A stretch of 64,000 nucleotides of DNA from CAYZAK01 sp964476445 (GTDB taxonomy: Bacteria > CG03 > SLGR01 > JAGXOG01). Position numbers and translations under genes: made by a program. The stretch covers positions 1-64,000 of the forward strand of contig CAYZAK010000001.1 in the NCBI GenBank assembly GCA_964476445.1, given 5' to 3'. Below the pieces are notes generated by a model that saw only the letters and a list, made by a program, of their open reading frames with translations, did no database searches and was not told where the DNA came from. This document shows positions 1 through 8,560 of the stretch, one piece after another (within the stretch, counting starts at the first letter, position 1; every line of letters starts with the position of its first letter).

Positions 1-11
1 ATTCTTTCCAT
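1..11 (-). CDS. 5' end of an unidentified gene (partial)
   Basis: Only the first three codons (Met-Glu-Arg) and part of a fourth lie inside the window, so the product cannot be named. The call rests on a strong Shine-Dalgarno sequence, AAGGAGG on the minus strand at about 22-28, placed about ten bases before an ATG at 9-11. A weak promoter-like pair (TTGGTT, 18 bases, TAAAAT) lies further upstream within 37-72. The gene diverges from the neighbouring recombinase remnant. Confidence 0.45.
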
Positions 12-31
12 TTTTAACACCTCCTTCTTTT

Positions 32-652
32 GTGTCTATTTTACAAAATCGGTGTACATTAAACCAATCATATACCAGATTGCTGGATACCTACCTTGAC
101 GGCCTGCTGGATAAGGAAGAATACCGGATAAAGAAAGAAGAACTGCTTGACCGGAAAACTGATATAAAAGCGGATTTGGACAGAATCAGGCGTAACCCTG
201 ACTTTAGGTTTGAACTTGCGAAAGATTTGTTTTCTGACTGTTTTTTCGTCGATAAAATTATTTCGGAAAGAAATTTGCCCGCAGGAAACGCTTTTTTAAG
301 AAAATCAGGTTTGAACCATATTCTTAAAGAAAAATCGCTTTCTTTTTCCTGGGCGATTCCCTATGCTTATGTTGCCGAAGGCAACCGCAAAATAAAAATT
401 CTTGTTAATAATTATCGTCAGGAAATCAATGAACCGTGTTTTTCAGAGAGCGAAGATATTGAATTTTTGTGTAAGCCTGATTCTTACCTGTCAGAGAGGG
501 AAACGAAGTTAAAATCGGCTGTTCGTAAAGAATGGTCGGGGTGGTCGGATTTGAACCGACGGCCTCTTCGTCCCGAACGAAGCGCGCTCGCCAAGCTGCG
601 CCACACCCCGATTATAAATCTTCTCTTGTTACCTTCTCAATCTGAAATTTAA
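32..652 (+). pseudogene. Serine recombinase C-terminal remnant fused to antisense tRNA
   Basis: The reading frame is open from the window edge through a GTG at 32. From about residue 11 it resembles the C-terminal part of large serine recombinases: a coiled-coil helix (LLDTYLDGLLDKEEY, residues 17-31) followed by the short beta-rich tail seen at the end of such proteins (around 'LSFSWAIPYAY', residues 103-113). The catalytic resolvase domain and the recombinase DNA-binding domain are missing. The last 40 or so residues are not protein-like, because they are the antisense translation of tRNA-Pro and read on into the 3' end of greA. The remnant stops exactly at the 3' (CCA) side of the tRNA, which is the usual place for an integrated element to end. 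I read it as a decayed end of a mobile element. Whether anything is expressed is doubtful. Confidence 0.6.
533..610 (-). tRNA. tRNA-Pro (CGG)
   Basis: The minus strand folds as a complete cloverleaf. The 7-bp acceptor stem is CGGGGTG/CACCCCG with discriminator A and an encoded CCA (533-535). The anticodon stem CTTCG/CGAAG holds loop TTCGGGA, giving anticodon CGG. The T arm has GTTCAAATC. It resembles E. coli proK in the anticodon arm. Its 3' end touches a recombinase remnant and its 5' end lies one base from the greA stop codon. Confidence 0.95.
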
Positions 653-1091
653 CTGTACCGGCAGGTATATCTATCTCAGCTTTCTCGCCCTCTTTTTTTC
701 CCAGTAGTCCCTGGGCGATGGGGGAATTAACAGAAATTTTATCTTCCATAGGATCAACCTGGTCTTCCACAACAAGGGAATACTTCATCTCATTTCCCGA
801 ATTCATTTCTTTTAAATAAATTGTGGAACCCAACACCACCTTATCAGTGTCAATTTTATTTTCTTCTATTATATCGGCCTGGGATAACTTAACCCTTATT
901 ATCTGTATTTTCTGCATTAATTGAGTAAGAGCTTCTTTGGCCGAATCATATTCAAAATTTTCGCTCAAATCCCCGTGGCCTGCGGCGGTTTTTATTCTTT
1001 CCACTATCTGGGGTTTTTTGGTATTAACCAGATAATCTAATTTCTTTTTTAATTTTTCATAACCTTTTTTAGACAGATATGTCCTGGACAT
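612..1091 (-). CDS. greA: Transcription elongation factor GreA
   Basis: GreA binds RNA polymerase in the secondary channel and stimulates cleavage of backtracked transcripts. The 159-residue length is typical of the family. The N-terminal coiled coil (1-75) carries GDLSENFEY at 40-48 with the acidic tip residues D41 and E44 that coordinate the catalytic magnesium. The C-terminal FKBP-like domain has the family signature SPIAQGLLGK (123-132). The start is supported by GAGGAGGG about ten bases upstream of the ATG. The gene sits between two proline tRNA genes on the same strand, with only one base before tRNA-Pro(CGG), so co-transcription with the tRNAs is likely. Nothing in the sequence is unusual. 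Confidence 0.96.
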   Translation of the reverse strand: MSRTYLSKKGYEKLKKKLDYLVNTKKPQIVERIKTAAGHGDLSENFEYDSAKEALTQLMQKIQIIRVKLSQADIIEENKIDTDKVVLGSTIYLKEMNSGNEMKYSLVVEDQVDPMEDKISVNSPIAQGLLGKKEGEKAEIDIPAGTVKFQIEKVTREDL

Positions 1092-1167
1092 ACACTTTAG
1101 CCCTCCTCAATTTTTGTTTTAAAATTTACAAAAATTATTATTTCTTTACTAACTTCTAAAAACTAAA

Positions 1168-1244
1168 TGGTCGGGACGGCCGGATTTGAACCGGCGGCCC
1201 CTGCTCCCCCAGAGCAGTGCGCTTCCTGCCTGCGCCACGTCCCG
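1168..1244 (-). tRNA. tRNA-Pro (GGG)
   Basis: A minus-strand cloverleaf with acceptor stem CGGGACG/CGTCCCG, discriminator A and encoded CCA (1168-1170). The anticodon stem CTGCT/AGCAG encloses loop CTGGGGG, giving anticodon GGG. The T loop is TTCAAATC. It lies upstream of greA on the same strand, so greA is bracketed by two different proline tRNAs. Confidence 0.95.
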
Positions 1245-1582
1245 TTAATAAAATAATTGTAACTTTTTTTTAAGTTATGTAAACCTTTCTATTAAATATT
1301 TAAATTATATTATAAAAATATCTTCAAAAAAACAAGTTATATTATAAATATTGTTCAATTTCCTATATTTCGCTTGCTTTTTTAAAGTAATTATTTATCA
1401 TAGTAAATAGATGAGTGTTTAATTGAGGATGTATATTCCAACTTAAATTTAGTTTCTGGAGAATTATCATTTACTTTATAAAAAATAGTTAAATTAAAAA
1501 TATAATGAAAAATTTAAATCGTATAATTTATGTTTTCAGTTACTGTTGCAGCGCTAAAAAACTTATTCTAACTTTTTAAAAT
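1245..1582. other. AT-rich intergenic region, no gene seen
   Basis: This region separates the leftward tRNA-Pro/greA unit from the rightward cyclase-like gene. It is very AT-rich, has stop codons in all frames and no RNA-like GC-rich fold. It must hold promoters for both directions, but I cannot pick a convincing sigma70 pair. No Shine-Dalgarno sequence stands before the gene at 1583. Confidence 0.5.
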
Positions 1583-3142
1583 ATGTACCTTTTAAAATTA
1601 AAATCTTTTTTAATCTCAATACTAAAGTTTATCTTACGTCTATTTTCTCTGGCCTTTCTTTTAATAATAATAATAGTAATATCCTCTTCTTTACTACAAC
1701 TTTTTGATAATTACGAAAGTTATCAGTTAATTCTAAGTATTGTAGATTTTGAAACCGGAATAACAAGTTTTGTCAAAAACACATTTCCAACAACTATAAG
1801 AGGTTTAGACTTGACTAAGATATTACTGGTAATAATATCTTTTATTTTAAAATTACTAGGTGATCTTATGCAGAGTAAAATAGAAGAAAGAAAAACTTAC
1901 TATACCAAAAAAAAATCTCAAATCAAAAAAAGTAAATTAGAACATAAATACCAGGAATTAAATCCGATATCAGCGGTTATAACAAAAATTAAGAAAATAT
2001 TTTTCTACAAAAAAAGTAAATTAAATAAGCTTCAAAAAAAACTAACCGATATTCAAAATAAAATTGATTCCCTGGCTGAAGAACTCTCCTTTGTATCAGT
2101 AGAAATAGTTGATGCCAATAAAATGAAAAAAGGAATTCATCCCTCTAAAAGTGAAGATAATTTTTCAAAATTTAAAAATTATATTGAAACTAAGTTTCAA
2201 AACTATAATGTAGAACAGTATACCTGGAAATCCGATACCTTATTTGCTTATTTCAATAAGTTCGAAGATGCTTTTAAATCCTGTAAGGAATCTATTACTG
2301 GACTTGTTTACTTCAATAACGAAGTTAATTCTCTGGACCATGATTTTGATATAAGTTGCGGTATAAATTCCGGTTTTATCTATTATGACGACATTGATGA
2401 TATAGAGACTATGTCCGATTTTTCTATAGAGATAGCTCACAAGCTACAAAATCATGCTCCTCCTAACGCTATCTACGTAACGGGGAATTCTATCAAGCCT
2501 TTAACCTTACATAAAAATTTCGACCCTATATCTAAAGATATTTACGGAAATATAATTTTAAGCTGGTATCCTAAATTAAGATTAAAAGAATTACAAATAA
2601 CACTTACAGCAACAAAGAAAAAAATACGTAAAATGGCCAAAAAAATGGTTTTTCTTTCCATAGATGTAGTGGATTCTACAAAAATGAAAGAAGGTATGAA
2701 TTCCGCCGATATCGAAGATGCTTTTGATCAATATAAATCTTATGTTGCAAAAAAATTTAAAGATAATAAAGTTATTAAAACTACTTGGACACCGGACGGC
2801 GTTATGGGATGTTTCGGTAATTTTAAAAATGCGTTTGACACAGCTAAACAGATTATTGAAGGATTACCTGACTTTAACAGAGAACACAATTTACCGGAAT
2901 TTCAAGTTCGCTGCGGTATAAATACGGGTTTAATTTATTATGACGAAGTACGTCCTTTAGAAGAGATGTCTGATCATTCAATCGATGTGGCCGGGCATCT
3001 ACAAAAAAAAGCTGAACCCAATACTATAAATGTAACTGAACAATCTATTGAACCTAAAGAATTATATGATTCTTTTAAATCAACCCCCCAACTTATCGAT
3101 AATTACGGCGTTTTAACCTGGTCTCCACCTTACTTAATATAA
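1583..3142 (+). CDS. Membrane protein with two tandem degenerate class III cyclase domains
   Basis: The protein has 519 residues. Two N-terminal transmembrane segments (about 14-38 and 78-95) precede a basic, coiled-coil stretch (100-165) and two class III adenylate/guanylate cyclase homology domains (about 168-330 and 355-515). The second domain keeps both metal-binding aspartates by position (D361 in FLSIDVVDST, D405 in TPDG) and the VRCGINTG strand. In the first domain the first aspartate is E174. The ribose/transition-state Asn and Arg of 'VNxAAR' are replaced by D468/H472 in domain 2 and E283/K287 in domain 1. Two such domains in one chain can form an intramolecular dimer. Loss of those residues suggests a nucleotide-sensing or inactive pseudo-cyclase rather than a working enzyme. 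It is one of few plus-strand genes, is very AT-rich and has no clear ribosome-binding site, so it may be acquired. The family call is firm; the inactivity is inferred. Confidence 0.72.
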   Translation: MYLLKLKSFLISILKFILRLFSLAFLLIIIIVISSSLLQLFDNYESYQLILSIVDFETGITSFVKNTFPTTIRGLDLTKILLVIISFILKLLGDLMQSKIEERKTYYTKKKSQIKKSKLEHKYQELNPISAVITKIKKIFFYKKSKLNKLQKKLTDIQNKIDSLAEELSFVSVEIVDANKMKKGIHPSKSEDNFSKFKNYIETKFQNYNVEQYTWKSDTLFAYFNKFEDAFKSCKESITGLVYFNNEVNSLDHDFDISCGINSGFIYYDDIDDIETMSDFSIEIAHKLQNHAPPNAIYVTGNSIKPLTLHKNFDPISKDIYGNIILSWYPKLRLKELQITLTATKKKIRKMAKKMVFLSIDVVDSTKMKEGMNSADIEDAFDQYKSYVAKKFKDNKVIKTTWTPDGVMGCFGNFKNAFDTAKQIIEGLPDFNREHNLPEFQVRCGINTGLIYYDEVRPLEEMSDHSIDVAGHLQKKAEPNTINVTEQSIEPKELYDSFKSTPQLIDNYGVLTWSPPYLI

Positions 3143-3168
3143 AACCCACAATTACATATTATATGTTG

Positions 3169-3873
3169 TTAGTCCTGGCCAAAAATTTCTTCAAGTATTT
3201 TCATGGTGTTATCAAATAAATACTGGAAGTTTTTTGCGTAAGTATCAAGTTTAACCAGAGCATTTACACTTGCATCTTTAATTGAACCGGAACGTATACG
3301 TTCAACTAAATTACCGTTAACTAAAGATACTTTATTATAAAATTCCTTTAATCCTTTCAAGTCCCAATCCGGCGTACCGCCGTTTTTCTTTACAAAATAT
3401 TGTTTCAACAGATAACTGCCAGTAGTTCTAAATATAGTTTCTTCTATTGTAGAAAATGGAAGATGGAACCGGCCCATGGAAGAAAACTGAGCCAGTATGG
3501 GACAGTCGCTCAACGATAAAGTAAGTCCCATAACTGAACTTAAAGCTTCTTGCATCTGGACATCATTTACTATTTTTCTTTCCGGTGTTATAATTTCTAC
3601 AGTGGCATTTTCAAAAGATAGCATATCTTTAAAACTGTAAATAATCTTCATAATACTTAAAGCCGCAGGGCAAACTTTATTTTTCTTTTTATCTAGGGGA
3701 CATATATCACATTGTTTAAAATCCAGTTTCACCCATTCCGGATACTTGTTTTTTTCAAGATAGTCCGGATCAAAACTCATCCGGTCCGGGGTAAGTTTAA
3801 GTTTTATCGTTTCGGTATTATTATTCCATTTTATATTATATATGTACTCTACAACTTCTTTTTTTTCATTCAT
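3169..3873 (-). CDS. Conserved protein of unknown function with CxxC motif
   Basis: I recognise the general pattern of a conserved, soluble family, seen for example in Deltaproteobacteria, but no function is known to me. The 234-residue protein carries C55-x2-C58-x9-C68 in 'CDICPLDKKKNKVCP', a further C124 in 'SDCP', and a conserved 'GRFHLPFSTIEETIFR' stretch at 134-149. Four cysteines and the histidine could bind a metal or an iron-sulfur cluster. There is no signal peptide or membrane segment. The gene is convergent with the cyclase-like gene (26 bases apart) and lies 70 bases downstream of a lipoprotein gene on the same strand. The C-terminal third is helical (KDASVNALVKLDTYAKNFQYL). Confidence 0.6.
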   Translation of the reverse strand: MNEKKEVVEYIYNIKWNNNTETIKLKLTPDRMSFDPDYLEKNKYPEWVKLDFKQCDICPLDKKKNKVCPAALSIMKIIYSFKDMLSFENATVEIITPERKIVNDVQMQEALSSVMGLTLSLSDCPILAQFSSMGRFHLPFSTIEETIFRTTGSYLLKQYFVKKNGGTPDWDLKGLKEFYNKVSLVNGNLVERIRSGSIKDASVNALVKLDTYAKNFQYLFDNTMKILEEIFGQD

Positions 3874-3942
3874 CTATAATTATTTTCCTTTTTTATGTAT
3901 TATCCTGTTATCCAAAAGCTAAATAAATAATTTAAAATTATT

Positions 3943-4683
3943 TTAATAAGAATTTAATATACTTTTTGCTCCCGTACCGAAATTTTTCAATTCACCTACA
4001 GCTTGGGCCTGTTCGGAAGTCAACTTATATTTAACAATCCCACCGGGAACTTCGTCATTTAACCACATCTCCAGTTGACCGGAGCCAGTAATAACCCCGA
4101 ACTCCGCCCGACGGGTTTGAAAATTTCCGGCCGGAATATTGATATACATTGTCTCCTGTATAGAAGCTTCCAAAGCTTCGGGAGTAATACGCCGGGGTCT
4201 ACTATAATAACTGTAACTTTCCTCAGTAACCGGAACTTCAAAAGGTGCATCGTCTCCAAACTTCGCCCGTAATCGTCGGGTTGAAAAATCATCGTGATTT
4301 ATTAACGCCTCATAGGTTATTACGTCATCTTCCGTGTTATATATCAGCTTCCACCAGTGTCTGTTGTTATCCGCCTCTTTTAAATAAGCAAGATTCGCCA
4401 CAATATCTTTTTGCGACGCATCTGTCTTAAGATCCCAGGAAATCCATTCCCCCTCTTCAAAATCCTTTTGCCATAACCATAAACCGCCCGGCGCAAATAC
4501 ATAAGAAAACATTGTCTGAGCTATTTGACCGGCATACTGTTTTTGAGGTTGGGATTCACCTTGCGTTCTTACTCTTGGCCCAGAAATTTCCGGGGTAAGA
4601 TCTATGGTAGGCGTTGGAATACTAAAAATTGTCCCACACCCTGTAAGAGCAATACTTATTAAGATTATTACGAGTTGTTTCAT
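3943..4683 (-). CDS. Outer-membrane or periplasmic lipoprotein, function unknown
   Basis: The 246-residue protein starts with a short lipoprotein signal peptide: basic K2, hydrophobic core VIILISIAL, lipobox LTGC with the lipidated cysteine at position 16. The mature part begins with a Pro/Thr-rich linker and then a mainly beta domain ending in 'MWLNDEVPGGIVKYKL' (206-221). That motif recalls periplasmic proteins whose C-terminal strand reads 'VPGGxVK', including DUF3108-like proteins. No enzymatic motif is visible. It follows alaS by 53 bases on the same strand and could be co-transcribed with it, although their functions are not obviously related. The start is supported by AAGGAGAA about six bases upstream of the ATG. 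Confidence 0.65.
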   Translation of the reverse strand: MKQLVIILISIALTGCGTIFSIPTPTIDLTPEISGPRVRTQGESQPQKQYAGQIAQTMFSYVFAPGGLWLWQKDFEEGEWISWDLKTDASQKDIVANLAYLKEADNNRHWWKLIYNTEDDVITYEALINHDDFSTRRLRAKFGDDAPFEVPVTEESYSYYSRPRRITPEALEASIQETMYINIPAGNFQTRRAEFGVITGSGQLEMWLNDEVPGGIVKYKLTSEQAQAVGELKNFGTGAKSILNSY

Positions 4684-4736
4684 TATAATTCTCCTTATTC
4701 TAAAATACTTTAAGACTCCTAAATTATACAGAGGTA

Positions 4737-7295
4737 CTATAAACCGGCTGATTTTTCTTTTACTATATTTTTAAGTTTATCAACAGCCTTATCAAGATTT
4801 CCTATATCGGTTCCACCTCCTTGCCCCATATCCTCTCTACCCCCTCCACCACCTTTTAACGCTTTGCTAACTTGATTAACCATATTTCCAGCATGAAAAA
4901 TTTTAGTTAAATTATCTGAAATCTTTAGAATTATTACTGCCTTTTCTTTGGACCTGGTTACTCCAAAAGCAACCTTATTTTCTTCTTGGGTAATCTCATC
5001 ACACCAGCTTCTCATTATCCCCGCTCCGGATACCCCAAAATCTTTATAATAAAATTCTATCTTGTTAAAATTTTGTTTAGTTTCCCCCTGATTCCCGGAA
5101 AGCAACTTATTTTCCAAAGCCGAAACTTTGTTCTGCAAATTATTTATATCTTTTTTTAAACCGTTCACCCCTTTTAAAATATTATCTACCGGCGTATTTA
5201 ATTCCCGAGCTACCTCCCGAACTATTTTTTCTTTTGATTTTATATATTTTAAAGCTTTCCAGCCGGTTACCGCTTCTATTCTACGGACGCCGGCTGCTAC
5301 TCCGCTCTCGGATAAAATTTTAAAAAGTCCTATCTCCCCGGTCCGGTTAAGATGGGTTCCCCCGCAAAGTTCCCGGCTTACTTCTTTAGCCGCCGTTCCC
5401 ATTTGGATGACTCTTACCTTCCCCTCATATTTTTCTTTAAAAAAAGCAAGAGCTCCCTCTTTTTCAGCCTGTCTTTTATCTTTAATTTCAGTATTTATAC
5501 ATATGTTTTCTAAAACTTTTTCATTGACTTTATCTTCAATAACAAAAATTTCTTCTTTGGAAAGTGCGTGCGGATGAGTGAAATCAAATCTAAGTCTATC
5601 CGATCCGACATAAGAACCGTTCTGCTGAATATGTTTTCCTAAAGTTTCTCTTAAGGCTGCCTGTAAAAGATGAGTAGCCGTATGATTTCTTTCTGTAGAT
5701 TTACGGATTTTATTATTTATTTTAACTTTTACATATTCTCCCGGTTCTAAATTTCCTTCCATACTCCCTTCATGAACTATTATGTTCCCTTCTTTTAGTG
5801 TGTTTTTTACCTTAAAACTACCCTCTTCTCCTTCTATAACCCCGACATCTCCGACCTGGCCTCCAGACTCAGGGTACATAGGAGTTTTATCAAGAACTAT
5901 ACCTGCATTATCTCCAAGTATCTTTAAAATTTTTGATTGCTGAATATTATTATTATAACCGGTAAATTCTGTTTCTTGATTGATTTTATTTATGTCGTCC
6001 CATTTACTCTTCTTATGTTCCGAAGCCTTCCATTTTGAACTGCGAGCTTGTTCTTTCATTAGCTTTTGAAATTTTTTTTCATCCATATCAAACCCCCGAT
6101 CTTTAAGTATATCTCTTGTTATATCTACCGGAAGTCCGTAGGTATCATAGAGTTTAAAAACACTTTCTCCGTCTAATATTGTTTTTCCGGTTCTGTTAAG
6201 CTGTTCAATCTTTTTCTTAAGTAATTTTAAAGATCTTTTTAGGGTTTTAGAAAAATTTTCTTCCTCAAGTTTACATACTCTGGTTATATGTTCGGCACGC
6301 TTTAAAAGTACCGGATAATAATTGGACATAATATCAATTACTAAAGAAATGTATTTCCACAATCCCGGAGTTTCTAAATCCAATTTTTGGGTTTCCCGGA
6401 TGGCCCTCCTTATTAACCTTCTTAATATATAACCCGCTCCTTCATTAGAAGGGGACACACCATCGGCAATAAGAAACGTGGTAGCCCTTATATGATCGGC
6501 AACAATACGGGCGGATTTAATATTAAATTTCCGGCTTTCTTCTTTTAATTTATCCATTAAAGGTTTTATAAGCTCAATTTCGTAAACATCATCCAAATCA
6601 TTTACCACCTGGACCAGCCGTTCTAAGCCCATTCCCGTATCAATATTTTTTTGAGGTAATTCTTTTAACGAACCGTCCTCAACCCTTTCATACTGGGTGA
6701 AAACCAGATTCCAGATTTCAACATACCTGTCACAATCGCAGCCAACCCTGCAATCTTTATCTCCGCAGCCGGTTCCTGGTCCCCGGTCATAAAGTATTTC
6801 CGAACATGGACCGCACGGGCCGGTATCTCCCATTTTCCAAAAATTATCTTCTTCCCCCAACCTATATATTTTCTCCGGGGGGACATACTCTTTCCACAGT
6901 TTAACAGACTCATCATCATCTTTGTAAACTGTAGCGTACAGTTTATCTTTCTCTAACCCTATAACCTCAGTAAGAAATTTCCAGGCCATCTTAATTGATT
7001 CCCTCTTAAAATAATCTCCAAAAGAAAAATTCCCATACATCTCAAAAAATGTAAGATGACGGCGGGTTTTACCCACTTGTTCTATATCGGAGGTCCTCAA
7101 ACATTTCTGTATTGAAGCAGCCCGCTTACAATCCTGAGTATTGCCTAAAAAATGCTTTTTAAACTGAACCATTCCCGCAGTTGTAAAAAGCATAGTGGGA
7201 TCATCCGGGGGAAGCAAAGACATAGATTCATACCACTGGTGCTTTTTATTTTTAAAATATTTCTTAAATTTTTTTCTTATTTTACTATCTTTCAT
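4737..7295 (-). CDS. alaS: Alanyl-tRNA synthetase
   Basis: This enzyme charges tRNA-Ala and hydrolyses mischarged Ser/Gly-tRNA-Ala. The 852-residue length is slightly below the usual 860-880. The class II catalytic core shows TTAGMVQFKKHFLG (38-51), RHLTFFEMYGNFSFGDYFK (79-97), GPCGPCSEIL (159-168) with the following cysteine-rich loop, and GYILRRLIRRA (288-298). The editing domain has the zinc ligands H538 and H542 in HTATH, and C644 and H648 in CGGTH. The C-terminal DHHA1 domain ends with a glycine-rich GGGGGREDMGQGGG motif. The gene follows recX by 65 bases on the same strand, as recX-alaS neighbours often do. No T-box leader is visible upstream. Confidence 0.97.
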   Translation of the reverse strand: MKDSKIRKKFKKYFKNKKHQWYESMSLLPPDDPTMLFTTAGMVQFKKHFLGNTQDCKRAASIQKCLRTSDIEQVGKTRRHLTFFEMYGNFSFGDYFKRESIKMAWKFLTEVIGLEKDKLYATVYKDDDESVKLWKEYVPPEKIYRLGEEDNFWKMGDTGPCGPCSEILYDRGPGTGCGDKDCRVGCDCDRYVEIWNLVFTQYERVEDGSLKELPQKNIDTGMGLERLVQVVNDLDDVYEIELIKPLMDKLKEESRKFNIKSARIVADHIRATTFLIADGVSPSNEGAGYILRRLIRRAIRETQKLDLETPGLWKYISLVIDIMSNYYPVLLKRAEHITRVCKLEEENFSKTLKRSLKLLKKKIEQLNRTGKTILDGESVFKLYDTYGLPVDITRDILKDRGFDMDEKKFQKLMKEQARSSKWKASEHKKSKWDDINKINQETEFTGYNNNIQQSKILKILGDNAGIVLDKTPMYPESGGQVGDVGVIEGEEGSFKVKNTLKEGNIIVHEGSMEGNLEPGEYVKVKINNKIRKSTERNHTATHLLQAALRETLGKHIQQNGSYVGSDRLRFDFTHPHALSKEEIFVIEDKVNEKVLENICINTEIKDKRQAEKEGALAFFKEKYEGKVRVIQMGTAAKEVSRELCGGTHLNRTGEIGLFKILSESGVAAGVRRIEAVTGWKALKYIKSKEKIVREVARELNTPVDNILKGVNGLKKDINNLQNKVSALENKLLSGNQGETKQNFNKIEFYYKDFGVSGAGIMRSWCDEITQEENKVAFGVTRSKEKAVIILKISDNLTKIFHAGNMVNQVSKALKGGGGGREDMGQGGGTDIGNLDKAVDKLKNIVKEKSAGL

Positions 7296-7360
7296 TATCT
7301 TTTACTTTCAAATTTTTAATTGTTTTTCCTTCACAATTTTATTTCTTTTACCTAATTATT

Positions 7361-7990
7361 TTATTTAAAAAACTTTTCCACTACCTTATTTATAATTTCC
7401 CAGGAAAAACCTCTTCTTTTTAAAAGTGAAATCAATCTCCTCCGGGCGGTATTTTCAGGTAGCCTTCTATATTTTTTAAGCATAGGCCGTGCGGCTTGCC
7501 AGGCTAACTCAATTTTATCCATTCCATCTGCACCCGCTAAGTCATTAAGTGCCCGGTCAATTATTCTGCTGTTAATTCCTTTATTTTTTAATTCCTGTTT
7601 TATACCAAAATCCCCTTTTGGACGACCTTTTCTTCTTTGTTTTATCCACCAACGGGTAAATTTTTCATCATTAAGAACACCCTTTTTTTTCATACTTTCT
7701 AAAACTTTTTTACTTAAATCTTTGGCAAACCCCTTTTTTAACATTTTATTTTTAAGTTCTTGACAGCTCCGCGGCCGGTAAGATAAAATTAGTCCGGCAT
7801 ATTCTTTTGCCTTGTACAATGAATTTTTCCCGATTAAATCTTTTAACTGTTTTTCAGTTATCTTTTTACCCTGATAAATACCGGCCTGTTCTAAAGTTAC
7901 CAGATTAAAATTCATAAAAAATTTACCGTCTATATAAAGAGCGCAATGTTTTTTTTTCCCTTTTACTGGTTTAATTGCCGTTATTTTCAT
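7361..7990 (-). CDS. recX: RecX family regulatory protein
   Basis: RecX binds RecA filaments and limits their activity. The 209-residue protein has an N-terminal beta-rich extension of about 60 residues ('CALYIDGKFFMNF'), which is common in the longer RecX members. The three-helix repeats follow: 'ILSYRPRSCQELKNKMLKKGF' starting near residue 68, then 'LNDEKFTRWWIKQRRKGRPKG' and 'IKQELKNKGI'. The last repeat 'RRRLISLLKRRGFSW' is also present. The start codon overlaps the end of the Mut7-C gene by 20 bases, so the two are translationally coupled. No recA lies in this window. Confidence 0.88.
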   Translation of the reverse strand: MKITAIKPVKGKKKHCALYIDGKFFMNFNLVTLEQAGIYQGKKITEKQLKDLIGKNSLYKAKEYAGLILSYRPRSCQELKNKMLKKGFAKDLSKKVLESMKKKGVLNDEKFTRWWIKQRRKGRPKGDFGIKQELKNKGINSRIIDRALNDLAGADGMDKIELAWQAARPMLKKYRRLPENTARRRLISLLKRRGFSWEIINKVVEKFFK

Positions 7991-8468
7991 TTTTTAATTG
8001 TTTTAACTCTTTTTCTATTAAATTTCGATGCGTTCCTCTCCAGAAAATTTTTTCACACTCAGTACAACGCAAAAAATTATTATGAACTCGATAAATATGC
8101 CTGGGGACTACTCCTTCAATACTATCTTTGTTTACGGATTCAAGTTTTTGGTTACATTCAATACACCTGGTGTAAATTTTAGATTTATCTATGGATAAAT
8201 TAAAATTATTTACCACTCTTTTTAACTTCTCTCTAGAATTTTCAGTATCTACTATAAATAATTTGTAACCGGTATTTTTATCTATATTTTCTCTACGGGT
8301 AATAATTATACGCCGGCTTTTCAAAGAGCGATAAATTAGTTCGCGTCCGGAGCCACCCCGGTAATATTCGGTATCATAACCCAATAATTTCAGCCATCTA
8401 CATAACCGGCCCCGCATGAAATCTACCAGAAATTTTTTATTATTTTTACATAAATATTTCTGATTCAC
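7971..8468 (-). CDS. Mut7-C RNase domain protein (DUF82)
   Basis: The 165-residue protein matches the Mut7-C RNase family, a PIN-like nuclease domain followed by a zinc ribbon. The N-terminal part reads 'FLVDFMRGRLCRWLKLLGYDTEYY' in overlapping pieces, with the conserved acidic residue near position 16, and continues to 'RRIIITRRENI', where many relatives have TRD. The C-terminal ribbon has four cysteines in 'RCIECN' and 'LRCTECEKIFWRGTH', typical of this family. The function is inferred to be RNA cleavage; the physiological substrate is unknown. The GTG start is preceded closely by a good -10 box, giving a very short leader, and the gene overlaps recX. Confidence 0.82.
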   Translation of the reverse strand: MNQKYLCKNNKKFLVDFMRGRLCRWLKLLGYDTEYYRGGSGRELIYRSLKSRRIIITRRENIDKNTGYKLFIVDTENSREKLKRVVNNFNLSIDKSKIYTRCIECNQKLESVNKDSIEGVVPRHIYRVHNNFLRCTECEKIFWRGTHRNLIEKELKQLKNENNGN

Positions 8469-8482
8469 TTTTAAATTATAAA

Positions 8483-8511
8483 ATTATATCAACCGGTAAA
8501 ACAAAAATCAA
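8483..8511 (-). promoter_or_regulatory. Sigma70-type promoter for the Mut7-C-recX-alaS unit
   Basis: Minus-strand TTGATT (8506-8511) is separated by exactly 17 bases from a perfect TATAAT (8483-8488). A second TATAAT sits at 8475-8480. The expected start of transcription is within about ten bases of the GTG of the Mut7-C gene, so the message would be nearly leaderless. This is a sequence match only. Confidence 0.45.
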
Positions 8512-8560
8512 ATTCTGTTATATACTATTTATATCAAAAATAATTTTTGGTCGGAGAATT

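Noticed and set aside
533..652. Protein-like end of the recombinase frame ('SGWSDLNRRPL')
   Set aside because: It is the well-known antisense translation of a tRNA and reads on into the 3' end of greA, not a real protein segment.
3143..3168. Short palindrome ACATA/TATGT between convergent genes
   Set aside because: Too short and AT-rich to be called a bidirectional terminator; no T-run follows.
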